64,000 bases of DNA from Hydrangea macrophylla (GCA_033977485.1 CM066998.1:26847501-26911500); one strand, 5' to 3'; shown: positions 1 through 12,378, counted from the stretch's first letter. Notes: a model not told the origin generated them from the letters alone. Numbers and translations: made by a program.

Positions 1-191
1 CTCAATGAAAATGATTATTATTATTTTTTTGTTGTTACTTAAAGTTTGTGAATTATTTTAAAGAGGAACATTTTTCAGCAAATTTTACTATTAGTTGATT
101 GTTTTTTTCACTCTCAGATTTTTGGGCAATTAAATACTGGTTGGGATATTATTGAATGGGTATTTGGTTGTCTAAAAATCGGGGTGTGACA
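1..191 (+). repeat. Tek1 5' LTR, last 191 bp
   Basis: It ends in GGGGTGTGACA followed by the primer site. It aligns by eye to 4029-4236 with small indels in a T-run and an extra 14-16 bases in the 3' copy. The differences suggest the insertion is not recent. Confidence 0.85.
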
Positions 192-194
192 GTT

Positions 195-206
195 TGGTAT
201 CAGAGC
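195..206 (+). other. Tek1 primer binding site (tRNA-iMet type)
   Basis: TGGTATCAGAGC lies 3 bases after the LTR end. This is the usual plant primer site complementary to the 3' end of initiator tRNA-Met, where minus-strand DNA synthesis starts. Confidence 0.9.
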
Positions 207-1300
207 TTCAGGTTAGCTTAGCGAGTCTAAGTGATTCTCAGATCGTGGTTTATGGGCTTGTCAGAGCTTTAGATTTGCGAATTTCTTTGGGATTGGGAGT
301 ATGTGCTACTACGTGCTTCTTGTTGCTATGTGCTTTGTAATGTGAATAATGTCTTTATATCTTAGTAGTACTTTGTGAACCGTATGCTCGTACATATTGA
401 TTTGCTTTCTTGCTTGGTATTAACTGCATGTTATTTTTGAGACCAAGTATGAGCATATAGGATAATGGTTAAATTTGCATGTTAGTGCATGTATCTTGTA
501 TTGGTATATTGGAATTGTATCGAGGGGAGTTCTATTTTCGTTTATGGAATAGTTATGTGGGTGAATACGATGGACTTGAGAAATTTTGTACGGCAATTGG
601 AGGCAAGGATTGGATTTCTGGATTTCTTATGTTATCAACTGGTTTTCTAGCCTTCTCATCTCTATTGATTATTATGGTTTTCTGAAGCGGATTCTATTAC
701 TATTGGTATTCTGGGATTTCTTATCTATCAACAGGTATTTTGGATTTCTTATTATGAAGCTGGTATTATCGGCTGATATTCTACTGCTGCATCTATCGTA
801 TCTCTCAACATGGAATTTCTATGCCTTATTTTTTTTTCGGGAGTGTATATTGAGCCAGAGTTTTTCTTATATCTACAACAGCTTATTAATTTGGACGGGT
901 ATTCTTATTCATAGTGAAAGGTTCTGAATGATCTTGAAGCTATACATTTGAGTTGTAAGTATTGGGTATCCCGAGTAGTAGGAGTTTGGGACATGGTAAG
1001 AGGTAAACATGAGCATGTAGTTAAATCATTGATTAAATGTGAGCATGTTACATGCATAGTTTATATTCACAATCTTTGCATCAAACTTTATGTTGTTGAT
1101 TACCTTTTGACGATTAATTATACGAGAATAAAGTATATATATGAGGGTTTCCTTGTTTGGATTAGTCGCTCGACGTACTTGGTGTCGTATAGTTGAGAGT
1201 TAAACTTAATCAATGCTTTGTTTAAAATTACGTGTTTAACTTTATTGATGACTACCGTGTGTATTTATCGTTGCTTCAAATTTCGGGACGAAATTTCTTT
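207..1300 (+). other. Tek1 internal region, non-coding
   Basis: AT-rich sequence with only short chance ORFs of up to 113 codons. No gag zinc knuckle, protease DSG, RT or integrase motif is visible on either strand. It probably supplies only the packaging leader and the PPT. Confidence 0.7.
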
Positions 1301-1313
1301 AAGGAGGGTAGAA
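1301..1313 (+). other. Tek1 polypurine tract
   Basis: AAGGAGGGTAGAA immediately precedes the TG of the 3' LTR. It is the expected plus-strand primer and follows the TTCGGGACGAAATTTC block at 1282-1297 seen upstream of Tekay/Del 3' LTRs. Confidence 0.85.
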
Positions 1314-3028
1314 TGTAAAAACTCTAAAATTTCTAACTGTATAAATAATTATTTTAATTATTACTTTCAGTTAGCAATATTATATGAGTGTGGTTATGTA
1401 AGAAATGTGTTTAAAAATTTTAAGTGTTTTGTGGACATATAAATTAAATCATTAGTGAGCCCTTTAGTTTGAATGCTACATTTTATTAATTTAAATTTAT
1501 TAAAAAAAAAATGAATGGTTGATATGTAATTTTTTTATATAGAATAACAGGCCGCGAATGTGTCAAATAGTGTATCTGATATTAAAATTAAGTACCCGGG
1601 CATAACTTCCCTTTGGGTTAGCCATTTTAGTGGTTTGAGTTACATTCTGGGCTCATATGAGTCTCTTTTGTGAGCCCATAAAAAGAAAAACGGGATTTAC
1701 ATGTGTGTATAGATGTGTGCGGGTAAGTGTGTTAGTATGTACGGGTGTGTGTGTTAATATACTAATAGGTTAGGTGTGCATCTTGTATACTTACATAATA
1801 AAATAATAGGGTTTGGAATCCTTTTCCTTTACACAGCCGCAATTGAGAGAGACAGACAGAAAGAGAGAGAAGAGAAAGAAGAGAAGAAAAGGGAGAAGAA
1901 AGGAGAAGGGTCTAGGGTTCGTGCGCACGTGGGGAATCGCGAAGCATTCGTGGTGGTTGATTTTTTATCAACGAGGTGAGTTAAATTTTGTGTATCCGAG
2001 TATATATATATACACGTATGTATATATGTATATGAGAGTAAATTAAAGTAGTACATGTTTAATTTAATTGTTCGGGTTAAATCTTTGTAATGGATACACG
2101 CTATTGTTGAAGTAATTTAGATAGTTTCTTTCCCCTTCGTGTGACTTTGCGATCATGACATTAGGGTATTCGAAAGGGTTAGGTGAATCGTTAGTTTGAT
2201 AAAAACCATACGTGAAATATTCATGTTTGTTAGGAAATATATGTGAAATTCGTTTTATTTGTAATTCACACAGTTGCAGAAACTTTAGAAAATTATTAGA
2301 AAATAGTGGCTTTGAATTTGAACATTCTATCCGCCTGACTCATATAAAAGGTGATTCTGCACGTTTTTCGTCTAATGGTATTTTTCATGATTCTGCACCG
2401 TTTGAGCAGAAATTAAGATTTCAGTAGCATTTTTTAGTATATTAAAATGTACGAAATTGGAGAAATATGATTTGTTGTGTTATTTTTTTATTCATTCGTT
2501 TGACTTAACGAAAATTACTTAGAGATACATGAATTCTCATATAATGTTGATAAAAAATAAAGGGTAATAGTCATTAACGTTGAGTCCGATGAAAATATTG
2601 TGGAACGACTGTTATAATATTTTACGATATGAGAATTTGAATTTTTATTATGGGTTTCATGTAGGCTAATTTTGAATGTTGGGTTGCGATTATTTTACCT
2701 GAAATAACTGACCTTATTGTGTGGTCATTTTGATAAAAATGAGTATATTAGATACGTTGAATAGTGTATTGGGAATCTTGTAATTTGATTGGAAATTATT
2801 GAGGGAAGAATTGTTATGGGTTAATTGATAAAACCCTTTATTGTAAGAAATTGGAATACATCTAAAAGTTAGAAATGTGATTGGATGATAAGACGGAACT
2901 ATTTGACAAACATGAAATTCACAATTATTGGGGATAATACGAACGATAAGTGATAATTGCAACATAGTTCTTTAGTGTTCACCGCTCCCCATTGTTGTGT
3001 TATTGTTTTTGGTAGCTCGCACTCTTTT

Positions 3029-3110
3029 GCCAGTGGCTTCGTGATCAAGCTGACTTAAGACTTGTGGAGTGTACTTTTTGCCAGTGGCTTCGTGATCAAG
3101 CTGGCCTAAG
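3029..3110 (+). repeat. 51 bp-spaced direct duplication in Tek1 LTR
   Basis: GCCAGTGGCTTCGTGATCAA occurs at 3029 and again at 3080, with similar sequence between the copies. It looks like a local tandem duplication. Confidence 0.8.
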
Positions 3111-3177
3111 CCTTATGCTCGGCTTATATTGTATAGACGTCTTGACATATTGACTAGCCGTCCGTTGTGTATACCTG

Positions 3178-3201
3178 GTTTGGTTGATACCCCAACCAAA
3201 C
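3178..3201 (+). other. Perfect 9 bp hairpin in Tek1 LTR
   Basis: GTTTGGTTG (3178-3186) and CAACCAAAC (3193-3201) are exact reverse complements separated by six bases. The RNA could form a stem-loop; no function is known to me. Confidence 0.75.
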
Positions 3202-4272
3202 TGGCACCGGAGTGGGTGTTGGTAGTATGTCCGGGCACACATGGGATATATGTGTGGGCTGTACCATGGAGGGTGGCCAAGTGGTGAACCTAGGGAACAC
3301 AAAGTTAATTGAAGGCTAATAAATAATGACAATGGAGTATTTCATAAGACTGATAAGTTTGGAATAATGAATGCGACGTTTAAGTTAGAATGTGAAAATG
3401 TTGTTTACTGACTTATTTGCTTGGTTTGTGATAACTATATATTACAGGATGGTGGGTCCACTAACTTTTATGCAGGGCTGACTCACCATAGATATCCGAC
3501 CGGTAAGTATTCAGTTGTGTTTATTCAGGGTTGGAGCCACTGCCACCACATTGAAGGAAACTACCGCTTGTCCTGAAGTGTGAGTGGAACTACTCTCTTG
3601 CCCGATAAATTTCTTATTTTGCGGTGTGGTATTTTAAGGGACTGTGTGTTATCCCTAAGACTTCGTTATTATGTTATTTTTTTAACTCACACCAGTACCG
3701 TGTGTATTGACCCGTGTGATTTTATCACCGGGTGCGTTCTTCGTGGAGCGTAGCCGGGTTCTTATTTTCAGGAATAGTTCGTGTTAGCGGTTGGAGTAAA
3801 TTTTGTGATTTAGAGATCTACGAGTAGATTTTAATTGTTATTTATTTTGCTTCGTGATCTTGATTTATTTATTTCTTGGCATTGTGGGCCATGTTGTATT
3901 TTATTATTTTGGGGTTATGGGACGATTGTAGTAGCTCTGATTCAAGTTTTGTAAAAATGTGGATTTCTTATTTTGTTATGGCAACAGAATTCTCTTTATT
4001 ATTGTAAATTGTAGTTTAGAATTTTATCATGGAGATCTCAATGAAAATGATTATTTTTTTTTTGTTACTTAAAGTTTGTGAATTATTTTAAAGAGGTACA
4101 TTTTTCAGCAAAGTTTACTATTTCAAATGTGTGACAAGTTGATTTTTTTTTTTCACTCTAAGATTTTTGGGCAATTAAATACTGGTTGGGATATTATTGA
4201 ATGGGTATTTGGTTGTCTAAAAATCGGGGTGTGACACTAGGCCTGAGCCTGAGAGTGTTGTCTTTGCGTGAA

Positions 4273-5241
4273 CTACGCAACCTCCTCAACATGATCAACC
4301 TCCTTCTCTGAATCTAGCTCCTCAGCCTCTGTTGGCGTCCCAGAAGCGACACCCTCAGTATCAGTCCCTCCTCGCCTCTTTTTCTTCTCTCCGACTTTTT
4401 CCTTTCTTTTACCTTTCCTCTTCCTCTTCTGTGCATCTGAGCGGCGGGCTGCTATTTCCTCAAATCTACTCGAAGAAGTCTGGGATGCATCAGCATCAAG
4501 AGGGAGCAAACTAGCCCAGGCCACGACACTATGAATGCCCTAAGAACCTTTCAGGTGCTACCTACCAGAAATGTAGCGTGTGGGCTGAACCAAAAACTCG
4601 TTATATAAATACGGGAGGCAGACCTACTTCCCTGTCCTCATAGAGTACAATGCCCTAACGTACCATGCTGCCATCTTCTCGTGATATGAAGTCGGGAAAA
4701 TACAATTACTGAGCACCAAGTGGAACATGTGGTCTGTGAGATGTCTATCCTCGATAAGCGATGAGCCATTCCAGAACTGGACGGCCCCGCCTGTAATCTC
4801 ATGCACTATGATGGAATAAGGGATCTCGGGAGTACCCAACCTATGGGGACAATCACACTCAGGCTCCTCGGAGAAGCCTAATGTAAGGGACAAGGTCGAA
4901 GGGTTGAAAATGATCTCTCGGCCGCGGAAGTAGGATCGATACGTGAATGGTGCGACCGGGTCCTTAATCATTGTGGCAGCAGCCTTTCTCACCCAAGAGA
5001 TATTAACCTGTCTAGGCTGGGTCAACATCTGATACCATTGTGACATCGCCTGAATCTTTCCCAAGAACCATGGTACTGAAAGCCACACTGTCTATAGGGG
5101 CAGCTCCAACATGACCTTGCGGTGGCTAAAGAACCGCGTGTACCAAGAATGATCAAACATATTCCGAAACCCATGATCGAATGGTGGGTCCGAAATGGTC
5201 AAGTCAAAGGGCTTGTCCCTATGATAGCCTATCACAGGATT
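4273..5241 (-). pseudogene. AthA env-like / 'putative plant transposon protein' ORF, main part
   Basis: Read on the minus strand this is the bulk of an ORF whose start codon lies at 13723-13725, on the other side of AthN. The translation carries a motif rich in F, D and H (FDH...YTRFF.HRKVMLELPL) and a YFRGREI...LGF block. These resemble the plant retrotransposon ORF family that Pfam calls putative plant transposon protein, often annotated as envelope-like. A lysine/arginine-rich then acidic tail ends at 4273. At least four in-frame stops (for example just before VWLSV, near 5089, and before VCLPY, near 4622) break it. Its place downstream of pol on the same strand fits the env-like slot of Athila. 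The family assignment is from memory of its consensus. Confidence 0.6.
5237..5241. repeat. Target site duplication of AthN (left copy)
   Basis: GGATT is found here and again at 13717-13721, immediately outside the two LTRs. This is the 5 bp duplication expected for Ty3/gypsy integration. Confidence 0.75.
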
Positions 5242-6576
5242 TGATGTTGTCAATATCAAGATATAAAAAGTGTTCTTTACTTTTCAAAAGATTTGTAGTG
5301 TGAAAGCAAAGGTCGAACCCACAGGGATTGGTTAACTACAGCGACTTAATTTTAAAACCTAACTTTAGTTAATTATGAAAACAGATTTTGATTTGATTTT
5401 AATTAAACTAATAACAATAAAACTAAATCTAAACTATAAAAGCAATTAAAGTTGTTTTAATGAATGTTTAAGGGAACCTAGGATTGCAAATCCACCACTA
5501 GTTTCATAATAGGAATATTTATGAATTACTTTAGCCTATTAAGTTGGATGATAATGGGGAATTGTAGCTACAAGCCCAATTCCTCCGACAAGAAGATAAT
5601 CATGGTTCAAGCACCAACATAATCCATCTTCGGTTAGCACGAATTATCCCACACTAAACTAGGGTTGTGATCTAATCCGTCTAACCTAGGCATGGACTAT
5701 TCGGATACTTGATAGCACAAATCAATAAAGCACCATCACATATAAACAATCTAAACAAGCACAGCAAGAATAGATCGTTGAGCACATCACAGTCAAAATA
5801 GATCTAAGACAAGAATAAATTCTGAAAGTAATGATTTAACCACTAGAAGTATGATTTATTTATAAAAATCCTCTAAACATGTGACTGTCATCCATACATA
5901 ATAAAACTAAAATAAAAACATAAAATACTCCCTATTACTCGACTAGGGCTTCATTGAAACCCTAGATCTAAGGTCTAGCTATCCATAGAAGTGGTGGATG
6001 GCAAGTAGTTGATGGAGGAGGCCATGGAAACCCTTGGTCTTCTTCTTCTTCTCCTTGCTTCCCTCCCTTCAATGGCTGGAAGTATGGTTGTAGAATGTGT
6101 GTATAATAGTTGCCAACAATGTCTAACCCTTTAATTGTAATAAAATAGGGTATATATAGATTTACAACAAGTTTTGGAAGCCTTCCTAACCCGAAACGAA
6201 CTGAAACTGATGTAATTTACAGTCTAAACGTCGTTCAGCAGTTTCGTTTGCACAGGAGTCTTCAGTATACTGAAATACGCAACTTTGATTTCTGTACGGA
6301 TCGCGCGAGCGGACTGCGCGAGCGCAATATTTGGTACCTCGCGCGCGCGGATCGCGCGAGCGATATCTGGGTTTCTCGCGCGCGCGGCTTGTGCGAGCGA
6401 CTTGGCTTTTTCAGCTTCTTTCTTTGTGCTTTTTCATCCTGTGTAGCCTAGTTTAGGTGATTTCTTCCAAATCCTGTCAAAACTAGAAAACGAAATAAAA
6501 ATATACAAAAACAGGATAAAAAGTACTAACAAATGTGAATTAAGACGTATAAATAGGATTTGTTCTCTCCCGATCA
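5242..6576 (-). repeat. AthN 3' LTR
   Basis: On the minus strand it starts TGATCGGGAG and ends GACAACATCA. It matches 12384-13716 almost base for base. It holds CCCACAGGGA near its U5 end, a feature also present in the 21228-22800 LTR. A TATATATA (minus strand) lies at 6151-6158, with CpG palindromes at 6297-6402. Confidence 0.9.
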
Positions 6577-6590
6577 CACCCCCAAACCTA
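6577..6590 (-). other. AthN polypurine tract
   Basis: On the minus strand TAGGTTTGGGGGTG abuts the TGATCGGG start of the 3' LTR. This is the usual Athila-type G-rich plus-strand primer. Confidence 0.85.
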
Positions 6591-8770
6591 CATTTTGCTA
6601 GTCCTCGAGCAAAACTAAAATAAAAACTAACTACTCATAAAATACTACTCCATTTTCGCATGGATCACGATTGCATTTAGCGTATGCAACAAGCCTTTTA
6701 AACCTCTAGGTGTCCCTAGTCGGACGAGTGAAGTCTCGTGAGGGTTCTCGTCAACAAGTTACCCACAACCATCTTTATTAACTTAGAAATTTAAAAAGAA
6801 ATTTTCAAACAAAAAAAAAAACAAAACAATCAATACTCCTTATCATAGAACGATGATTTGAAATAGAATAACGAACAAGAAGAAACAGAATCAAACGTTC
6901 ACTTACATCATGAAAAACAATCTCAAGCACATGCAATGTACGAATCAATAGAGTTCCTCATAAGATTGCACGTGTGTGATGTTGTAGTCCAATGAACACG
7001 CGCATGTCATGAACTTGGAATATAAATCGGATAACCATCCAACTATGCTTCGACTACGAATCTCACAATTAATTACACTCTCAAATGAAACACTCAGAAA
7101 CAGGTGTAATTTCTCTAAAATATTCGAGTAAAGGAAATATATTTTCAAAACGAGAAATGCTCACATATGACTCGAAAAAGACGCATGACACGAAAGAATA
7201 GTAGTCTCATGGATAGGATGCCAACAATCAAGAATAATTAATCATTACCATGTTTTAATCCTCCTCTCATCGTTTTCATATCCAAACCATGTTTCCTAGG
7301 ATCAAATAGGACTTTTCAAAGGTTGTAATGTGGCTCAGGCAATGAAAAAGGATAGAAAGGATTAATTAGGTAGTTTCCAGAATGGCATTGTAAGGCATGT
7401 TCGATTTCTTTCATTCGTCTCTTCTACCACATTCATCATTTCATTCTCTTCTTTTCATTCATTTTTTTTAACCTTCTTCTTTTTATTTTGTTTTCTTTTT
7501 CTTTTTCTTTTCTTGCTTCTCAAATGATTATTCATTGAATACCAAGCAACTATCCCAATAGCATCTTATTTTCTTCTTCTTCTCAATCAACACACCGCCT
7601 TAATACTACTAAAAGTTGATCACTCTTCCAGTGGTATACTCCAAGTTGATCAAGTTGGAGCTTTTAAAGAGGATAATGGTGAACAAAGAAAAAGACGCAT
7701 TGTAACGGCTCAAAGGGCAAACTAAGGAAATTTTATCTTTTATCGGTCAACAGTAAACAAAGAAGTGCCTAAGATCATTTCCTAGGGTTCTACTGTTCTT
7801 CAATGTTTACAATGGAAGATTATTTAGCATGGTAACAAATATTTTAACTTGACTATCAACCAAAACAAGAATAATGAGACTAAACAACAAGTTAATGCGA
7901 TATTTCAATGCAATTCGACAAACACAATGTATTTATAACCCTCTAAAACGAAAAGATAGGCTCAAAAGCTCACTGGGTCTAGTCTCCACCTTGTGTTATC
8001 TAGAAATCCGAATCATATTATAGTTCACAACCAACATGTATTCAAATGACTACGTGCAGTGCATAACTTTTATGTGCAAATCTATGATATAAAACTACGA
8101 TTCAAACAATACATAACTTAAAACATTACATCATATCATGACTTCAGCAAATGTTTAATCACATCTTCTCTTGTTTACCATTCTATAACAATCAAAGTTC
8201 TCTAACAAAAATTATCAAATTGAAATTGCAAAAACGTCGGTAACATCGTTTATCACTTATTGAAAAATTTTAAAATTTTGCATAAACTAATGTGCATGTG
8301 TGCATACCCCCAAACCTAAACCTTTCATTGTCCCTAATGAAATAATAAAATGAAAGAATGGAGAGTAGGAAAGAAAGGAACGATATTACCTCGATCTCGA
8401 CAAGCATAGAACAGGTAAATGTATAAGAATATGGCGATAAAGTTCAATTGTACCTGTTAATACTAAATAAAAAAAAAACTGAACAAAAGAATATTAAAAG
8501 TAAATGAAACCTAAATATGGAATATAAATCTAAAAACTAAGCTAAACTAAACTAAACGAGCAAATGGAAAAGAAATAAAACGAAAAAGTATAAATGGAAC
8601 AAGGAAAACAACGAACACGAACTAAACTGAACCAAATAAACAAAAACAGAAAAGAAACACAAATAAAATAGGTAGGGGGAAAGATATAGAAAACAAAAGG
8701 AAAAAAAAAAAAACAGGAAAGGGGGGAATCGCGCGAGCGGCCGTCGCGCGCGCGAATCCCAAAATTTATT

Positions 8771-8801
<31 letters not shown>

Positions 8802-9120
8802 TATTTATTTTTTCTTCTCTCGCGCGAGCGAGATACCTCGCGCCCGCAAAACCAGGCGCGAGTAGAAGCAGAGGCATCATATAAGAAAAAAAACAAGGAA
8901 AAACCACTAAGGGGCAAACTCGCGCCAGCGGGCCGCGCGAGCGATGTCTCGCGCTAGCGGATCGCGCGCGCGATTTGGGTGTTTTCCATTTTTTAGCTAA
9001 AATTATGTATATAATATTAAAATAAATTAATTCCAACCCCCATACCTGTCCAGAAAAACTCTAAGACTGGCCAAAACGAATCAAAGACATCCAAAAATCA
9101 AAGAAACAAACGAAATCTAG
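6591..9120 (-). other. AthN 3' untranslated region
   Basis: No coding frame is supportable. It has low-complexity stretches: a pyrimidine-rich block at 7430-7520 and T/A repeats at 8765-8815. Two clusters of CpG palindromes lie at 8727-8985. A second C-run, CCCCCAAACCTAAACC (8307-8322), resembles the element's own PPT context. Confidence 0.7.
8727..8985. repeat. CpG-palindrome clusters in AthN 3' UTR
   Basis: Repeated words built on CTCGCGCGAG and CGCGCGCG occur at 8727-8755, 8820-8865 and 8921-8982 in otherwise AT-rich DNA. The same words occur in the AthN LTRs and in the AthB 3' UTR. Confidence 0.8.
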
Positions 9121-9138
9121 CTTGGGTTGCCTCCCAAG
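9121..9138 (-). other. Conserved Athila post-pol hairpin (AthN)
   Basis: CTTGGG and CCCAAG flank a six-base loop. The block is followed on the minus strand by the remainder of a sequence shared with AthB (23922-23939) that includes CTTCTTGGGAGGCAACCCAA. It marks the point where coding ends and the 3' UTR begins. Confidence 0.8.
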
Positions 9139-9184
9139 AAGCGCTAACTTTTACGTCTTCAGCTAGACCATTCTAGCTCAAGAA

Positions 9185-11889
9185 TCATGGAGGTTGAAAA
9201 TCAGACTTTGTACCCCTAAGAATATCAGGTAGAGCTCGATGGTAAGCAGAAATCACGTCGCTTTGAATTAGTTCGATTGACGGTTTGTCAGTATGTTCAA
9301 ATCTATTTCTTACCTTCCGAGTAGATTCAGCATTAGGGTCCGAGGTATTAGGGTTCATCCATTCATCATCCGCTATATCTTTGGCGTTACTCACATTTAT
9401 TGCTTTGTTAGGCTCAATATTCCGTCTTACCTCACCTTCTGCCTCACATAGGTAATTGTCGTCTTTAGGAGGTTGATCCATAGCATTAAAAACGTTTAAT
9501 TTTAAGTTCATGTTCCCAAACGACACTTTCATTACCCCCGTCCGGCAGTTAACACGCGCATTAGCGGTTGCTAAGAATGGACGACCTAGAATGACTGGAG
9601 TGTGCTTCCTAGCATCTAGTACGGGTTCAGTATCAAGGACCATAAAATCAACAGGATAATAGCATTGATCAACTTTTACTAGGACATCTTCGACGATTCT
9701 TCTAGGTACTTTGACAGAACGATCCGCTAATTGAATAGTAGCGGCCGTAGGTTTAAGTTCACCTAATCCTAGTTGTTCGTAGACATGATAAGGTAAGAGG
9801 TTAACACTAGCTCCTAAGTCAAGGAGAGCCCTATGAATGATAGTGTCACCTATGACACATGAAATCGTAGGCGTACCGGGATCCTTATACTTCGGAGGAG
9901 CGTGTTGAAATATAGAACTTACTTTTTCTGTGAGGAAGACCTTTTTAGGAGTATGACTATGTATTTTGCGCTTTTGAGTACAAAGGTCTTTAAGACATTA
10001 GCGTAAGCGGGAATATGTTTAATAGCATCGAGGAAAGGAATATTAATTTTTACTTGTTTAAATACCTCGAGTATATCTTCCATTTTTGACCCTTTCTTGG
10101 GCAAATGTGACGGTCCCTCAACATTAGGTGGATATGGCATTCTCGGAATATAATTTGTTGAGATCGGTTCATTTTCTTTTCTACTTTGATTCACGTCCTC
10201 ACCCCTCTCTTTATTAGAGTTGATGTTCACATCTATCACATTCTCATTCTTAGTAGGGGTTTCTATCACCTCCTCTCGTGTAGTCATCCTAGTTGAGACG
10301 GCGTTTACTTGTTCATTCGACCCCTTAACCTCATATTGTCCCTTAGGGTTTTGAATTGTTTGACTAGGCAACGTCCCCTCATTTCTACGACTCACTACAG
10401 TAGCTAGTTGTCCCATTTGGGATTCAAGCTTCGCAATGGATTGTGTATGTGAGTGCACTATTTGTGCTTGTGCCTGTACTTGCGTTTCAATTTTATTAAG
10501 GGATGCCAACACCTTTTCCTAAAAAATGTTACCCCTTGGAGGGTTCGGATTAGGATGTGGTTGTTGGTATTGATTAGGTTGATACTGAGGTCGATATGCA
10601 TTAGGAAAATTAGTCGCCTCATTAGGATTATTATTATTATTTTTCCACGAGAAGTTAGGATGGTTTCTCCATGGCGCATCCGGATTATTAGTAGTCGAAT
10701 TATAATTATTTCGTGGGTATTGTTGCATAGCATTAATGTGTTGCTCCACGAATTCCGGAAATTGAGATGCAGAAGGACATGCAAGGATAGAATGTGACGG
10801 ATCAGAACATAATGCACAAATTTCATGAGCGGGTGGGGCTGTCGTTTGGTTCATTGTTAAAAGTCGGTCAAGTTTGTTAGATAGTTCTTTTATTTCAATT
10901 GATTGACTTGACTCGAACTTTACCTCCCTCTTAGGTTGATTAAGATATCCCTCAGAACGTACTAACACAGTCTGATGCATTGAGTTCTCGCTTAATGTTT
11001 CAAAAATTTTCCAGGCCTCATCGGCACTTTTGTGTAGGAAGATACCCGCACAAACAGCATCGACGGTATTTCTAACAGAGGGAATAAGACCCTCGTAGAA
11101 GACTTGAACCAATTGCCACTTAGGAACCTGATGATGTGGACACGAACGTAATAATTCTTTAAATTTTTCCCACGTGTCGTAGAGTGATTCCCCATCTTGC
11201 ATCACAAAGTTTGTTATAGATTTTCTTATCTGATTCGTACGCATAATCGGGAAAAACTTTTGTAAAAATGCAGTGTGTAAGTCTTCCCATGTTCTAATTG
11301 TGTTTGGCTCCAAAGATTGAAGCCAATATTTAGCTTTATCTTTTAAAGAGAATGGAAAGAGCCGCAATTTTAATTCATCATCAGTTAAGTTTTGGATTTT
11401 CAAAGTAGAACATATATCTTGAAAATCTCCTAAGTGTTTATATGGATCTTCATTTAAACGGCCATGGAAAGATGGAAGTAGCAAGATGGTAGACAACTTT
11501 ATCTCAAAGTGAGATGTCGTCGCCTCCGGTAAGTCGATACAAGTTTGTGGCGTGTAAGTCGTCGGAATAAAATAATCTTTAAGTGGAGGAGGTGGTGGTA
11601 TATTAAGATTATTCATATTAGCTCCGTTGTTATTTTGGTTGTTTTCGTTATTATTTCCAATGTCTGCCATTTTAATTGGTTCTATGTTATGAAAGCGTGT
11701 TTTCTTTAATCTTGTAAGGGTACTACGTATTTCAGATTCAAATAAAGACGTTGGTTTTGGTGTCAAATCGTCGTCTATTAAAAACCTTGTTCTAGAAGTT
11801 AAGTTTGAAGACTTGTTAAGTCGTAATGTACGTTCAAGTTCAGAGTCAAAAGGTTTTAATTCCGGTTTATTTGAACGTGTACCTAACAT
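9185..11889 (-). pseudogene. AthN gag-protease reading frame
   Basis: Starts at the ATG at 11887-11889. Residues 1-456 form a Ty3/gypsy gag: a capsid region with FHGRLNEDPYKHLGDF and FFPIMRT, a CALCSDPSHSILACP zinc knuckle (CX2CX4HX4C spacing) near residue 360, and an Asn/Pro-rich tail. A single in-frame TAG at 10519-10521 follows. The same frame then continues through a coiled-coil-like stretch and the NIPFLDAIKHIPAYA block common to Athila gag-pol. A one-base loss near 9994 shifts the frame. Beyond it lies the protease with LLDLGASVNLLP as active-site motif and LGRPFLATANA downstream. The frame ends at 9185 with no RT. With one stop and one frameshift the protein is close to intact but probably not made whole. 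Confidence 0.85.
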
Positions 11890-12360
11890 AAACTAAAAGA
11901 AAGTAAACTAAAAACAAAAATTGACTCAACTAAAAAAAACAAATAGCAATCACGCAACTAAGATAACAAGCACTCAACTACTGTGATGCATGAATATTAT
12001 CCTGTAATGTAATGACCGCGTCAAGCCCAGCGCCCCGGGTTTCCTAGCTAATGCAGTGCAATTAACCCTAAACTAATGCAAATAGTGCGTCACAGCGCCC
12101 TGACTTACAGTGGTTTAAAGCGAGTTTCACAAGAAGCAATTTATTTGATTTTATTTATATTTTTATTTGCGTAAGCTCCTTTAATGTAATTAGCTACTCC
12201 ACTCGGAAACGTTGGAATTTGATGACTCGAAAACCTATAAAATAAAAGAACAAGTTAGTAATTTAAAACAAAACGGAAAATAAGAAAAAAAAAATAAAAA
12301 CTAACCTATTATTTACTAATTAACTAAACTAAGATTATAAAATTAATGGTAGTAAAGCAA
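11890..12360 (-). other. AthN 5' leader
   Basis: AT-rich untranslated leader between the primer site and the gag ATG. No RNA gene or clear motif is visible. Confidence 0.7.
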
Positions 12361-12378
12361 TCCCCGGCAACGGCGCCA
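12361..12378 (-). other. AthN primer binding site (tRNA-Asp type)
   Basis: The minus strand reads TGGCGCCGTTGCCGGGGA, the exact 18 nt plant Athila/Tat primer site usually assigned to tRNA-Asp. It lies five bases from the LTR end. Confidence 0.9.

Larger units (their letters stand above)
1..4236 (+). mobile_element. Tek1: non-autonomous Tekay/Del-like Ty3/gypsy LTR element (5' end outside window)
   Basis: The first 191 bases recur almost exactly at 4029-4236, so they are the ends of two LTRs. Between them are a Met-type primer binding site (195-206) and a polypurine tract (1301-1313) in the TTCGGGACGAAATTTC context typical of Tekay/Del elements. The internal part is only 1,122 bp and has no gag or pol domain in any frame, so the element depends on proteins made elsewhere. 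The LTR (2,923 bp) is longer than the internal region. The bases after the 3' LTR are CTAGG, a possible target duplication whose partner lies outside the window. It lies downstream of the env-like ORF of AthA. Confidence 0.85.
1314..4236 (+). repeat. Tek1 3' LTR (2,923 bp)
   Basis: It begins TGTAAAAACTC just after the PPT and ends GGGTGTGACA, with TG...CA termini. It contains a purine-rich stretch near 1850-1905, a 51 bp partial duplication at 3029-3110 and a hairpin at 3178-3201. Most of its length has no matching copy in the window because the 5' LTR is cut off at base 1. Confidence 0.85.

Noticed and set aside
3160..3330. GC-richer island in Tek1 LTR as a small gene
   Set aside because: Short frames only, no domain, and the region is inside an LTR.
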